61,937 bases of DNA from Christensenella sp. UBA1385 (lineage in GTDB: Bacteria; Bacillota; Clostridia; Christensenellales; Aristaeellaceae), in the NCBI GenBank assembly GCA_002305755.1, contig DBQV01000008.1, forward strand, positions 1 to 61,937, given 5' to 3'. The notes beneath the pieces are model-generated. The model saw nothing but the letters and a program-made list of their open reading frames with translations, was not told the DNA's origin and searched no databases. Positions 17,614-27,579 of this stretch are shown one piece after another; positions within the stretch are counted from its first letter, which is position 1, and each line of letters opens with the position of its first letter. The position numbers and the translations under genes were made by a program.

Positions 17614-20121
17614 ATGAGAAGACTACTCTCTGTGATGGCGGCCCTGGTGCTGACGCTGTCCTGCCTCTCGGGCCTCGCGGAAGGCGCCTTCACCCCCGCG
17701 GCCAGCTACGACCCAGGCGAGCGCAAGTTCGACGCGGGTGAGATCACGCTGGTCAGGCTCGAGGGCGAGTCCGGCGGCCAGGTGACCACCGACGTGTACG
17801 CGGGCGAGCCCGGCAAGGACTATACCGACGAGAAGGTCTATACCTATAACGACTATCTCTCCGCCATGGGCGCGGGCATGGACTGGAACCCCCAGACCTG
17901 GGAGACCAATGACGATTCCATCATCCTGGATTATATCACCCGCGGCTTCTACGCCTTCGTGCTGAACTCAGGCAAGGATGGCTACTCCGTGGTGCCCGAG
18001 ATGGCGGCCGAGATGCCTCTGGACGTGACAAGCGAGTATGTGGGCAGGTTCGGCGTGGCCGAGGGCGAATCCGCCAAGGCCTGGCGCATCGCGCTCAACC
18101 AGGCGGCGACCTGGCAGAACGGCGACAAGATCACCGCCGACGACTATGTCTACTCCATGCAGCAGCAGCTGAACCCCAAGATGCTCAACCGCCGCGCGGA
18201 CTCCTTCTATGACGGCGATTTCTCCATCGTCAACGCCAAGAAGTATCTGTACGCGGGCAAGGTGGCCTATACGGCGCTGGGTGAAGAGAGCACGGCCGAT
18301 GCTCTGGCGGCCGGCAAGGAGCTGTATGTGGATATGTACGGCTTCTGGAACCTGGCCGGCGCCCTGGATAAGGATGGCAACGAGATCCCGCAGTACGTCA
18401 GCATCAACGACGAGGTCCTGTACCGCGATGCGGGCGTTGAGGATGAAACCGCGGATGAGGCCTGGGTATCGGGCAAGTATCTGTATGAGAACTACCTGGC
18501 CGACGGCGCGCAGTATGCCTCTTACGCGGGCGAGTATCTGGCTGTCGGCGCCAAGGTGGACGGCGTGCCGTGGGAAGAGGTCGGCTTTGTCAAGGTGGAC
18601 GATTACACCTTCGACCTGATCCTTGAAAAGCCCGTCGCGGAAGCCAGCTTCTACATGCCCTACAACATGTCCAGCAACTTCCTGGTCTATAAGCCTCTGT
18701 ACGAGAGCTGCAAGAAGTTCTTTGACGCGGACGGCAACGAGGTGGCTACCGAAGATGAAGCCACCAAGGTGACCACGGACTACTGCACCACCCTGGACAA
18801 GACCATCGGCTACGGCCCCTACAAGCTGGGATACTTCGAGCTGGACAAGCAGTTCACGCTCGAGCGCAACGAGGCCTGGTACGGCTACTCCGACGGCAGG
18901 CACCTGGGCCAGTTCCAGACCGACCGCATCGTTTTCACCGTGATCGCCGAGCAGGCCACGCAGCTGCTCTCCTTCCTGGCGGGCGAGCTGGATACTGTCA
19001 GCCTGGTGGCTGCGGACATGGAGAAATATGCCTCCAGCAAGTACATCATGTACACCCCGCAGAGCTACACCACCAAGGTGAGCTTCAACACCGACTATGA
19101 GAAGCTGCTTTCCCGCGGGACCAACAGCCAGGTGCTGGTGATCGATGAGTTCCGCGAGGCCTTTGCCAAGGCCATCAACCGCGAAGACTTCGCTACCGGC
19201 TATACTGCCGCAGGCAGCGCCGGCTATGGCCTGCTCAACTATCTGTACACCTACAATCCCTTCACCGGCGCCATCTACCGTGACAGCGAGGCCGCCAAGG
19301 ACGCGCTGGTCAGCCTGTACGGCGTGAAGTACGGCGAAGGCGCGGACTATGCCACGCTGGACGAGGCCTATGACGCCATGACCGGCTACGACATGCCCGC
19401 CGCGCAGGAGCTGATGAAGGCAGCCTATGACAAGGCCGTGGCCGCCGGTATCTATGACGGCACCAGCCCCATCGAGATCGAGTTCCGCGTGTACAATTCC
19501 GATACTTCGCTGGTGCAGATGTTCACCTACCTTGATACCCAGGTGAAGGAAGCTGTGAAGGGCTCGGGCTTTGAAGGCAAGCTGAGCCTGAAGATGACGG
19601 TCGACCCCGACTACTATGAGACCAACTACTCCGGCGGAGCGGACATGATCTTCACCACCTGGGGCGGCGCCGCCATGAGCCCCTTCGGCATGCTGGCGCA
19701 GGTCTACACGGACGCCGCCGACGGCTCGGGCAACCAGATGGAGTTCGGCTACGACACCGACAAGATCGCCGTGACCTACAAGGTGGACGGCAAGGAAGTG
19801 ACCGATTCCCTGCGCAACTGGACGATGTGGGCCAACAACGCCGATATCGAGGCCATCGACACGGCGGTGGGCAAGTTCATGGATCTGTCCTATGAGACCC
19901 GCTGCGCCTTCTTCGCCAAGATGGAAGAGGCCTTCATGGCCTTCTATACCACCACCCCCGTTTACTACCGCAACGTTGCCTCTCTGGAATCCCAGAAGGT
20001 CAACAGCCCGGTGGACACCTACCTGCAGCTGGTGGCCTTCGGCGGCGTGGACTTCATGACCTACAACTACGACGACGCCGGCTGGAGCGAGTACATCGCC
20101 AACAACAAGCTGGAGTATTAA
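17614..20121 (+). CDS. Very large ABC transporter substrate-binding protein (family 5, peptide/oligosaccharide type)
   Basis: About 835 residues, against 530-600 for ordinary OppA/DppA proteins. Residues 1 to about 23 are a signal peptide with no clear lipobox. SBP_bac_5 features include the strand/loop around AWRIALNQAATWQNGDKITADD, YGPYKLGYFELDKQFTLERN and an AFAKAINREDF helix. Acidic residues dominate, as expected for a secreted protein. The ligand is unknown; peptides or oligosaccharides are both possible for this fold. AAGGAGG precedes two possible starts, GTG 17611 and ATG 17614. It heads an operon whose permease and ATPases are also oversized. Confidence 0.85.
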   Translation: MRRLLSVMAALVLTLSCLSGLAEGAFTPAASYDPGERKFDAGEITLVRLEGESGGQVTTDVYAGEPGKDYTDEKVYTYNDYLSAMGAGMDWNPQTWETNDDSIILDYITRGFYAFVLNSGKDGYSVVPEMAAEMPLDVTSEYVGRFGVAEGESAKAWRIALNQAATWQNGDKITADDYVYSMQQQLNPKMLNRRADSFYDGDFSIVNAKKYLYAGKVAYTALGEESTADALAAGKELYVDMYGFWNLAGALDKDGNEIPQYVSINDEVLYRDAGVEDETADEAWVSGKYLYENYLADGAQYASYAGEYLAVGAKVDGVPWEEVGFVKVDDYTFDLILEKPVAEASFYMPYNMSSNFLVYKPLYESCKKFFDADGNEVATEDEATKVTTDYCTTLDKTIGYGPYKLGYFELDKQFTLERNEAWYGYSDGRHLGQFQTDRIVFTVIAEQATQLLSFLAGELDTVSLVAADMEKYASSKYIMYTPQSYTTKVSFNTDYEKLLSRGTNSQVLVIDEFREAFAKAINREDFATGYTAAGSAGYGLLNYLYTYNPFTGAIYRDSEAAKDALVSLYGVKYGEGADYATLDEAYDAMTGYDMPAAQELMKAAYDKAVAAGIYDGTSPIEIEFRVYNSDTSLVQMFTYLDTQVKEAVKGSGFEGKLSLKMTVDPDYYETNYSGGADMIFTTWGGAAMSPFGMLAQVYTDAADGSGNQMEFGYDTDKIAVTYKVDGKEVTDSLRNWTMWANNADIEAIDTAVGKFMDLSYETRCAFFAKMEEAFMAFYTTTPVYYRNVASLESQKVNSPVDTYLQLVAFGGVDFMTYNYDDAGWSEYIANNKLEY

Positions 20122-20424
20122 GTATCGGCTCTGCCGCTTGCTGATCGATCCTGAAAGCGGCATCAAGGGCATAGGCGGATTGTCCGCCTATGCCCCTCTC
20201 CGTTGACAAGCCGCGCGGCCGCGGCGGAGGAATCGGTTCCACAGCCCCTCCCCGAGGCTTGCTGCACTTTGACGCATGGGCAGTCCGCCCATGCCTTCAA
20301 TCGAACATCGGGCCATACGCGAAGCCCGAAGACAACCCCGGCTCATGCCGATCAGGCTCCTGCGCGCCGCGCTGACGCGGGCGCGGGCCGCATCGGCATC
20401 AAAATCCAGGTTCGGGAGAGAGAC
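20122..20424. other. 303-bp intercistronic region with several hairpins, no gene seen
   Basis: Besides the strong hairpin at 20167-20195, GCATGGGC (20274-20281) pairs with GCCCATGC (20287-20294), and TGCCGAT near 20346 pairs with ATCGGCA near 20394 around a GC-rich loop. Open frames here are short and compositionally random. The region probably separates expression of the binding protein from the permeases. Confidence 0.5.
20167..20195 (+). other. Strong GC hairpin after the large binding-protein gene
   Basis: A perfect 13-bp stem (GGGCATAGGCGGA with TCCGCCTATGCCC) and TTG loop, followed by a C/T-rich stretch rather than a T-run. It is a partial terminator or 3'-end stabiliser for the binding-protein message. 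Confidence 0.7.
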
Positions 20425-21384
20425 ATGGGAAAATACGTTATCAAGCGCATCCTGCTGATGTTTCTGACGCTGTTCATCATCATGACGATGTGCTTCATCC
20501 TGATCAAGCTGCTGCCGCTGCCCGCCATCCGGGAGATGGGCCGTGATGTGAACCTCATCCTCGCCAAGCGGGAACAGATGGGCTATAACAAGCCGCTGCT
20601 CGTGCAGTATTTCCTGTTCCTGAAGAACATCATTCTGTATTGGGACTGGGGCGTAGGGGAGCAGATGTACGAGGCGCTGCCCGTCTGGGACGTGCTGATG
20701 ATGAAACTGCCCTATACGGTCATCGTCAACCTCTATTCCATTCTCATCGCCATACCCCTGGGCCTGATGTTCGGCATCTACGCGGCGCTGAGGAAGAACA
20801 GGTGGCAGGATCACGCTGTCTCCACGCTGGTGGTGGTCTTTATTTCCGTGCCCAGCTATGTTTACGCGCTGCTCGTGCAGTATCTGTTCTGCTACAAGCT
20901 CGGCTGGTTCCCGCTGACGGTCGAGTCGCTGGAGAATGCCGCCTTTTTTTCCGGCAGGATGTTCCGCAGCATGATGCCGGCCATCATGTCGCTGGGCTTC
21001 GGCGTGGTGGCGGGTCTGACGCGCTACACCAGGGCGGAGCTTTCCGAGGTACTGACCAGCGAGTTCATGCTGCTGGCGCGCACCAAGGGCCTCACCAAGG
21101 CGCAGGCCATCTCAAGGCACGCGCTGCGCAACGCCATGGTGGTCATCCTGCCCATGATCATCGGTGAGTTTATCGGTATCCTGGGCGGCTCCCTGATCAT
21201 CGAAAAGATTTTCGCGATCCCGGGCGTGGGCAACCTGTACGTGGGCTCCATCAGCGTGCGCGATTACAACTTCTTCATGGCGCTGACCGTGTTTTACACC
21301 TTTATCGGACTGGCCTCGGGCATCGTGATCGACATCAGCTACGGCTTTATCGACCCGAGGATCAGAATGGGGGCGAAGAAATGA
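20425..21384 (+). CDS. ABC transporter permease, OppB/DppB type
   Basis: 319 residues of ordinary length, with an N-terminal helix (KRILLMFLTLFIIMTMCFIL) and five further helices. The EAA-like loop that contacts the ATPase is RTKGLTKAQAISRHALRNA. GGGAGAG precedes the ATG at 20425. It overlaps the next permease gene by ATGA. Confidence 0.92.
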   Translation: MGKYVIKRILLMFLTLFIIMTMCFILIKLLPLPAIREMGRDVNLILAKREQMGYNKPLLVQYFLFLKNIILYWDWGVGEQMYEALPVWDVLMMKLPYTVIVNLYSILIAIPLGLMFGIYAALRKNRWQDHAVSTLVVVFISVPSYVYALLVQYLFCYKLGWFPLTVESLENAAFFSGRMFRSMMPAIMSLGFGVVAGLTRYTRAELSEVLTSEFMLLARTKGLTKAQAISRHALRNAMVVILPMIIGEFIGILGGSLIIEKIFAIPGVGNLYVGSISVRDYNFFMALTVFYTFIGLASGIVIDISYGFIDPRIRMGAKK

Positions 21385-22925
21385 GCGACAACATGAACCT
21401 GCCAAGCTTCCCCAAGGAGAAGTTCAGATTTGCGCAGAGGACGGAGCGCCTGCACGACGTCAAGCTGGAGACCAAGCCCATCGGCTACTTCAAAGACGCC
21501 TGGCTGCGCTTCCGCAAGAACGGCAGCGCCGTGGTCGCGGCGGTGCTGATCCTCATCCTGCTGCTGTTTGCCATCCTCGTTCCCTTCATATCGCCTTACA
21601 CCGTCACCTTCCGCGACGGCTATTACAAGACCGTGCTGCCCAAAAACCCCCTCCTGGCCGGATCAGGCTTCTGGGACGGCGCCAAGGTGCAGCGGGAGAC
21701 CCAGGCCGGCTATGATTATTTTAACTCCATCGGCGTAGAGAGCGGGCGCACGGTGGTCAAATCCGTCAGGGACAGGACCGTGGATCCCAACGGCATCGTC
21801 TACTACTCCATCGACGTGGATTCCTACGCCAAGGTGGGCTATATCTACGTCAGCCTGTCGGCGGACGAGTACAGGGCGCTGCTCGACTATCAGGACGAGA
21901 CGGGCATCCAGATCGTCTATCCCCTGCAGGAAAGCTACCGCACCAACTACGTGATGGGCAACATGGGGGCCAATTTCTGGTACAAGCTGGCCGACCCGCG
22001 CAGCACCTCCACCGGGCAGGCCGCGCTGGATGAAAACGGGAACTACGTGCCCAACTATATGCTGAGCGCGAACCCCGATCAGGCGGGCTACAACAGCCTG
22101 AAGCTGGCGGGCGATACGGGCGGCGAGGACGGCAACAGCTGGTATGTGTACGCGGTCAAAAACCAGTCCGGCTACAAGCTGCGCGTCGACTATATGGAGT
22201 ATTTCAAGTTCAAAAACGGCTTTGAACCCGTCTTTCTCTTTGGCACCAACATTTACGGGCAGGATATTTTCACCTGCCTGGCGGCGGGCGCGAGGCTGTC
22301 CTTCCTGCTGGCCTTCGCGATCTCTTTCATCAATTTTATCATTGGCGCTGCCTACGGCGCGATCGAGGGCTATTACGGCGGCACTACCGACATCATCATG
22401 GAGCGCATCTCCGACGTGCTGTACTCCGTGCCCTTCATCGTGGTGGCCACGCTGTTCCAGATGCACCTGTCCGAGAGGGCGGGCGTGCTGGGCTCCCTGC
22501 TCTTTGCCTTTGTGATGACCGGCTGGGTGGGCATGGCGGCCAGGGTGCGCATGCAGTTTTACCGCTTCAAGCGGCAGGAGTATGTGCTGGCCGCGCGCAC
22601 GCTGGGCGCCAGCGACCTGCGGATCATCACCAAGCACATCTTCCCCAATGCCATCGGCACCATCATCACGGGCTCGGTGCTGGCCATCCCCGGCGTCATT
22701 TTTTCGGAATCCATGCTGTCCTACCTGAACATCATCAACCTGGAGACCACGCACCTGACCTCCATCGGCACCATGCTGGCCAACGGCCAGGGCTACCTGA
22801 ACACCTTCCCGCACATCATCCTGTTCCCCTCGCTGTTCATCTCCGTGCTGGAAATCTCCTTCAATCTGTTCGGCAACGGCCTGCGTGATGCCTTCAATCC
22901 TTCCCTGAGAGGAGCTGACGAGTAA
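21381..22925 (+). CDS. ABC transporter permease, OppC type with a large outer insertion
   Basis: 514 residues, where OppC is about 300. Helix 1 (residues about 54-75) is followed by roughly 200 residues, rich in Tyr, Asp and Gly, that should lie outside the membrane. The normal OppC core then resumes at FGTNIYGQDIFTCLAAGARLS, with five helices and the coupling loop RTLGASDLRIITKHIFPNA. The insertion has no cysteine pair and no domain I recognise. It could dock the outsized binding protein. It overlaps the next gene by one base (TAATG). Confidence 0.88.
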   Translation: MSDNMNLPSFPKEKFRFAQRTERLHDVKLETKPIGYFKDAWLRFRKNGSAVVAAVLILILLLFAILVPFISPYTVTFRDGYYKTVLPKNPLLAGSGFWDGAKVQRETQAGYDYFNSIGVESGRTVVKSVRDRTVDPNGIVYYSIDVDSYAKVGYIYVSLSADEYRALLDYQDETGIQIVYPLQESYRTNYVMGNMGANFWYKLADPRSTSTGQAALDENGNYVPNYMLSANPDQAGYNSLKLAGDTGGEDGNSWYVYAVKNQSGYKLRVDYMEYFKFKNGFEPVFLFGTNIYGQDIFTCLAAGARLSFLLAFAISFINFIIGAAYGAIEGYYGGTTDIIMERISDVLYSVPFIVVATLFQMHLSERAGVLGSLLFAFVMTGWVGMAARVRMQFYRFKRQEYVLAARTLGASDLRIITKHIFPNAIGTIITGSVLAIPGVIFSESMLSYLNIINLETTHLTSIGTMLANGQGYLNTFPHIILFPSLFISVLEISFNLFGNGLRDAFNPSLRGADE

Positions 22926-25093
22926 TGGCGAAGCTTGAAGTAAGGAACCTGCGCATTTCGTTCCGCACCAACAGCGGCGCGGTGCGCGCGGTGCGCGACA
23001 TCTCCTTCGAACTCCATCAGGGGCAGACGCTGGCCATCGTGGGCGAATCCGGCTCGGGCAAGTCCGTCACGGCGCGGGCCATCATGGGCATTCTGGCCAG
23101 CAACGCGATGGTGGACAACGGCGAGATCATTTACGACGGGCAGGACCTGCTGAAGATCAGCGAGGACGATTTCCACACGCTGCGCGGCCACCGGCTGGCC
23201 ATGATCTTCCAGGACCCGCTGTCCGCGCTCAACCCGGTCATGCGCATCGGCCGCCAGCTGACGGAGGCCATGCTGCTCAACAACCGCGAGCGCCGCAAGG
23301 ACGGCAGGAAGCGCTTCAAGCGGATGATCTCCCTGCTGGAGGAGAACATCGGCGCCGCGGACGCGGCGCAGGGGAAGGATACGCGCGCGGCAACGGCCGA
23401 GAAGATCCGCAGGTTCCGGGCCTATACCGACCGGGGCGTTGCCCTGCAGGCCGGGTACTCCGACGCGCGCGACGCGCTGACCGAGGCCGGAGACTATCTG
23501 GATGAGCTGCGGCTGGAGCTCAAGCGCAACAACCCAAAGACCGTGCGCGAGACGCTGGGGCGCCTGGTCAGAGCCGCTTCCGCGGGCTATCATCCCTACC
23601 TGATCCGACAGGACGACCGGGATTACAGGGCCCTGGTGGACGCGCTCGCGGGCAGGGCCCGCGCCTATGCCCTGGCCGACGCCGAGGAGACCGGGAGGGA
23701 GGCGGAGCTGCTTGGGGCAAGCATCCGAAAAGCGCTCGATCTGCCCGCGCCTTCCTTCCATGCCATCGCCTACGGCATGCGGGACGGCCGCGCCGCCCTG
23801 CCGGAGGGGGATATCCTGTCGATCAACCGGCAGGCAGAGGATCTGCTTGAAAAGGACTTTCTGGACGGCTTCGGGCGGGACATCGAAAAGGCGCTGAGCC
23901 ACTCAGCCGATCTCTCGCGGCGTCAGAAGCGGAGCGCGCTTGAGACGCTGCGCGAGGTGCTCCCCGTCTTTGAAAAAGAGGCTCTTTCGGAGGGTGAGGT
24001 CAAGGCCGCCTATGCCCGCGCCGCGGCCGCGGTGGAAAAGGCCATCGATCCCCTGCAGCTGGAAAAGGATAACCTGTCCTACGTGTTCAAAAGCAGCATG
24101 CAGACGAACATCGGCCGCTATTTCACCGGGCTGAAGGCCAACCCGGGGGAGAAGCTGCGCTTTGAGCGCGATACGAAGAATTACGAGCGGCAGCTGGCCA
24201 AAAAGCGCGTCACCTCCTCCGTGGTGCCCATGAACCTGATCGATACGGACATGGCCAAGGGCAACATGGTGCGCGACATCCGAAACCTGATCGAGCGCTA
24301 TGAGCAGCAGTTGGGCGCGGCGGACGGCCCGAAGGACAGGCAGGCGGAGGCCATCGTGCGGTACCTGGCCGATGCCGCCAATGACTATGGTTACAGGCTG
24401 TCCCCGGCCATGGCCAAGCACCGCTCGATCGAGCTGATGGACGAGGTGGGCATCCCCGAGCCGCACAAACGCTTCCGCCAGTATCCCTTTGAGTTTTCGG
24501 GCGGCATGCGTCAGCGCATCGTCATCGCCATCGCGCTGAGCGCCAACCCCGACATCCTCATCTGCGACGAGCCCACCACGGCGCTGGACGTGACCATCCA
24601 GGCGCAGATCCTGGAGCTGATCAACAGGCTGAAGGTGCAGCGCAGGCTGAGCGTCATTTTCATCACGCACGATCTGGGCGTTGTTGCCAACATGGCCGAC
24701 AGCATCGCGGTGATGTACGCCGGCAAGATCGTTGAGCAGGGTACGGCCGACGAGGTGTTTTATTCGCCCGCCCACCCCTATACCTGGGCTCTGCTTTCCT
24801 CGGTGCCGGATCTGGAGACCAGGGAGAAGCTGGCCGCCATTCCCGGCACGCCGCCCAACATGATCATCCCGCCCAAGGGCGATGCCTTTGCCGCGCGCAA
24901 TCAGTACGCGCTCGAGCTTGATTTCGAGCAGGAGCCTCCTATGTTCCGCATCACCGACACGCACCGCGCGGCGACCTGGCTGCTGCATCCGGACGCCCCC
25001 AAGGTGGAGCCGCCCAAAATCGTGCTTGAACGCATCGACCGAATGCTGGCCCGCCATGCGGCATCCGACGCGGAAGGAGGCATCCGCCCGTGA
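22925..25093 (+). CDS. ABC transporter ATPase, OppD type with a roughly 370-residue insertion
   Basis: 722 residues, twice the usual OppD length. Walker A GESGSGKS is at 40-47 and the Q-loop IFQDPLSALNP near 93, but the signature EFSGGMRQR only appears near 524. In normal OppD this distance is about 55-60 residues. The inserted region (about 125-495) is alpha-helical in character and charged, and sits where the ABC helical subdomain is. Walker B LICDEPTTALD, the H-loop FITHDLG and the C-terminal oligopeptide-transporter extension (YSPAHPYTWALLSSVP) are normal. No ATPase residue appears to be lost, so it should be active. Confidence 0.9.
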   Translation: MAKLEVRNLRISFRTNSGAVRAVRDISFELHQGQTLAIVGESGSGKSVTARAIMGILASNAMVDNGEIIYDGQDLLKISEDDFHTLRGHRLAMIFQDPLSALNPVMRIGRQLTEAMLLNNRERRKDGRKRFKRMISLLEENIGAADAAQGKDTRAATAEKIRRFRAYTDRGVALQAGYSDARDALTEAGDYLDELRLELKRNNPKTVRETLGRLVRAASAGYHPYLIRQDDRDYRALVDALAGRARAYALADAEETGREAELLGASIRKALDLPAPSFHAIAYGMRDGRAALPEGDILSINRQAEDLLEKDFLDGFGRDIEKALSHSADLSRRQKRSALETLREVLPVFEKEALSEGEVKAAYARAAAAVEKAIDPLQLEKDNLSYVFKSSMQTNIGRYFTGLKANPGEKLRFERDTKNYERQLAKKRVTSSVVPMNLIDTDMAKGNMVRDIRNLIERYEQQLGAADGPKDRQAEAIVRYLADAANDYGYRLSPAMAKHRSIELMDEVGIPEPHKRFRQYPFEFSGGMRQRIVIAIALSANPDILICDEPTTALDVTIQAQILELINRLKVQRRLSVIFITHDLGVVANMADSIAVMYAGKIVEQGTADEVFYSPAHPYTWALLSSVPDLETREKLAAIPGTPPNMIIPPKGDAFAARNQYALELDFEQEPPMFRITDTHRAATWLLHPDAPKVEPPKIVLERIDRMLARHAASDAEGGIRP

Positions 25094-27579
25094 GAAAGAT
25101 CAAGCGAATTTCCGACATCCTGAAGACAGCCGGCGCCGTGCTGCTGGCGCTGTGCCTGGTTTTGACCGTCTATGCCACGCTCACCAGCGGCGGCGAGTGG
25201 AAAAAGGTCAGCGACAGGCTGACCGCAAGCGCGGAGCGGACCAGTCTACTTGATCGCCTTGGCTTCAGCCGCGGCTATTTTCAGAGCCTACGCAGCGCTC
25301 GAGACACCGCCGGGCAGCCTGCCGGCATCCGCGCCGCGGAGGCGCTGAAGCCCTTGAGCCCCTTCATCGAGCGGGGGAAACAGGCGGAGCTGAGGCAGGA
25401 CGGCGAAAAGGCCCGGGCCATCCTGGCCTATTTGAACGAGCGCGGAGAGGGCGGCTTTGACATTGACGCCTTCCTTTCCAAGTACGAGCAGCAGGAGGGC
25501 GCGCGCGACAGGGCCCAGATCAACGAGATCTTTGAATATCTCAACGGCCTGTCGAACCTCACCAGCAAGTCCGGCAAGGTGCTGCCCAAGCTGAAGGCGC
25601 CCAGCGTGGAGCCCTGGTTTGAGCAAAGGTATGCGCAGTGGCAGGAAGAATACGGCGAGGACGCAGGCAGCTACCTGGAGTTTCTGCTCACCTTCCGGCG
25701 TCTGATGCAGGCGGACGGGACGGTGAAAAACGCGCAGGCCTTTGCCGAGCCCTACAGCTTTGAAGACTATCGGGCGGCGCTGGCCCTCACCCGGTCCGAG
25801 ACCGGGGGCGAGGAGCTGCGTCTGTTCACCGACGCCTTCGCGGAGGCGGCCGGGCAGGTGAAGGCCGGGGAAACGGCGGGCTTTGACGCTTTCTTTGAGG
25901 CGGAATACGGGGAGATCAAGTCGCAGTTTGCCGAGGGCGCCGCTCCGGGCTACGGGGCCTTCCTCGGCGCGGCCGTTTCCGGCATCGATCCCAGGGCGGA
26001 TTCTCCGGCCGGCCCGGCCTGGGCCTTCGACGGCAGCTACAAAGCCCTGAGCGACAGGCTGCGCGAGCTGCAGCAGGCCGCGAGGGCCGCTTCCTTTGAG
26101 CAGTTCGGGCAGGAGCTCAGCCGCACCCTGGTCAAAAACAGCGACGACCGGAGCAAGGTGCCGCTGTCCTCGGCTGTATGGCTGCTGGCCGCCGATGCGA
26201 TGGGGATCGGGATGGCGGGGCTCCTGCTGATTGTCGGCGCCTCGCTGCTTGCCCGCCTTGCGGCCGCCGCCATCATCAAAAAGCGCGAGTACGTGAAAAA
26301 GGCCGATGAAGAGGACGTGCTGCTGCGGGTCAACAACCTGAGCCAGTACTTCAAATCCGGCGATTACGTCAACAAGGCGGTCGACAAGGTCAGCTTTTAT
26401 ATCAAAAAGGGCGAAGTCTTCGGCCTGGTCGGCGAAAGCGGCTGCGGCAAGACCACCACTGGCCGTACCATCATCAACCTTTACGATCCCACGGGCGGCG
26501 ACGTGTACTTTGAGGGTCTGCGCATCTCCAGCACGAAAAATGGCGCGCCCGTGATGCGCTATCAGCTGGAAAAAGAATACGAGGCGAAGGTCAAGGCTGT
26601 CAAAACGCGGGCCGCTGAACAAAAGAAGGAGCGCCCCGCCGAGGCCGACAGGATCGAGCGGGAGAGCCGGGAGCAGCTGAGGCGCCTGAGCGCCGAGCGC
26701 CATGAGGCCATGGAGCGCGTGCTGGTGCACGCTTTTGAATCCGAGGAGGAGAAGAACAAGTGCACCATGCTCTACCGCGAGCAGCGCCGCAGGGAGCTGA
26801 CCGATCGGTATGAGCAGGATATCCGGGGGCTCGACGGTGCCCGGCTCGAGGAGCGCACCGCCCGGTACAGGGAAGAGCTGAAGGTCGCGGCGAAGGATAA
26901 CGTCATGACCAAGATCCAGATGATCTTCCAGGATCCCATCGCCAGCATCAACCCGCGCATGACGGTGCGCGAGATCATCGCCGAGGGCCTGATGATCCGC
27001 GGCGTCAGGGACAAGAAGCTCATCAACGACAAGGTGTACGAGGTGCTGGACCTGGTGGGCCTGGTGCCCGAGCACGCGGACCGCTATCCGCACGAGTTTT
27101 CCGGCGGCCAGCGGCAGCGCATCGGCATCGCGCGCGCCATCGTGCTGGAGCCCGAGCTGATCATCGCGGACGAGCCGATCTCCGCGCTGGACGTGTCCAT
27201 CCAGGCACAGATCATCAACCTGCTCAACGACCTGCGCAGCCGCATGGGCCTGACCATCATGTTCATCGCCCACAACCTGTCCGTGGTCAAGTATTTCTCC
27301 GACCGCATCGCGGTCATGTATTACGGCAGGATCGTGGAAATGGCTCCCAGCGAGGAGCTGTTCCTGCATCCGCTGCATCCCTACACCAAGTCCCTGCTGT
27401 CGGCCATCCCCTACCCCGACCCTCACTATGAGAAGCAGCGGCGCCGCATCGAGTATGAGCCGATCCTCGCGCACGATTACTCGGAGGATCAGCCGGAGCT
27501 GGTGGAGATCGTCCCGGGCCACTTCGTCCTGGGCAACAGGGCCGAGATGGAAAAGTACCGGCAGGAAGTCCACGCATGA
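25090..27579 (+). CDS. Membrane-anchored OppF-type ABC ATPase with a large N-terminal region
   Basis: 829 residues. Helix 1 (about residues 12-31) and helix 2 (about 364-395) enclose roughly 330 mostly helical residues that topology would place outside the cell. An OppF-type ATPase follows: Walker A GESGCGKTT at 448-456, a charged coiled coil of about 110 residues inserted before the Q-loop MIFQDPIASINP (611), signature EFSGGQRQR, Walker B IADEPISALD, H-loop FIAHNLS and the usual OppF tail. ABC importer ATPases are normally soluble, so this fusion is unusual. The start is a GTG overlapping the OppD-type stop (GTGA). Confidence 0.88.
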   Translation: MRKIKRISDILKTAGAVLLALCLVLTVYATLTSGGEWKKVSDRLTASAERTSLLDRLGFSRGYFQSLRSARDTAGQPAGIRAAEALKPLSPFIERGKQAELRQDGEKARAILAYLNERGEGGFDIDAFLSKYEQQEGARDRAQINEIFEYLNGLSNLTSKSGKVLPKLKAPSVEPWFEQRYAQWQEEYGEDAGSYLEFLLTFRRLMQADGTVKNAQAFAEPYSFEDYRAALALTRSETGGEELRLFTDAFAEAAGQVKAGETAGFDAFFEAEYGEIKSQFAEGAAPGYGAFLGAAVSGIDPRADSPAGPAWAFDGSYKALSDRLRELQQAARAASFEQFGQELSRTLVKNSDDRSKVPLSSAVWLLAADAMGIGMAGLLLIVGASLLARLAAAAIIKKREYVKKADEEDVLLRVNNLSQYFKSGDYVNKAVDKVSFYIKKGEVFGLVGESGCGKTTTGRTIINLYDPTGGDVYFEGLRISSTKNGAPVMRYQLEKEYEAKVKAVKTRAAEQKKERPAEADRIERESREQLRRLSAERHEAMERVLVHAFESEEEKNKCTMLYREQRRRELTDRYEQDIRGLDGARLEERTARYREELKVAAKDNVMTKIQMIFQDPIASINPRMTVREIIAEGLMIRGVRDKKLINDKVYEVLDLVGLVPEHADRYPHEFSGGQRQRIGIARAIVLEPELIIADEPISALDVSIQAQIINLLNDLRSRMGLTIMFIAHNLSVVKYFSDRIAVMYYGRIVEMAPSEELFLHPLHPYTKSLLSAIPYPDPHYEKQRRRIEYEPILAHDYSEDQPELVEIVPGHFVLGNRAEMEKYRQEVHA

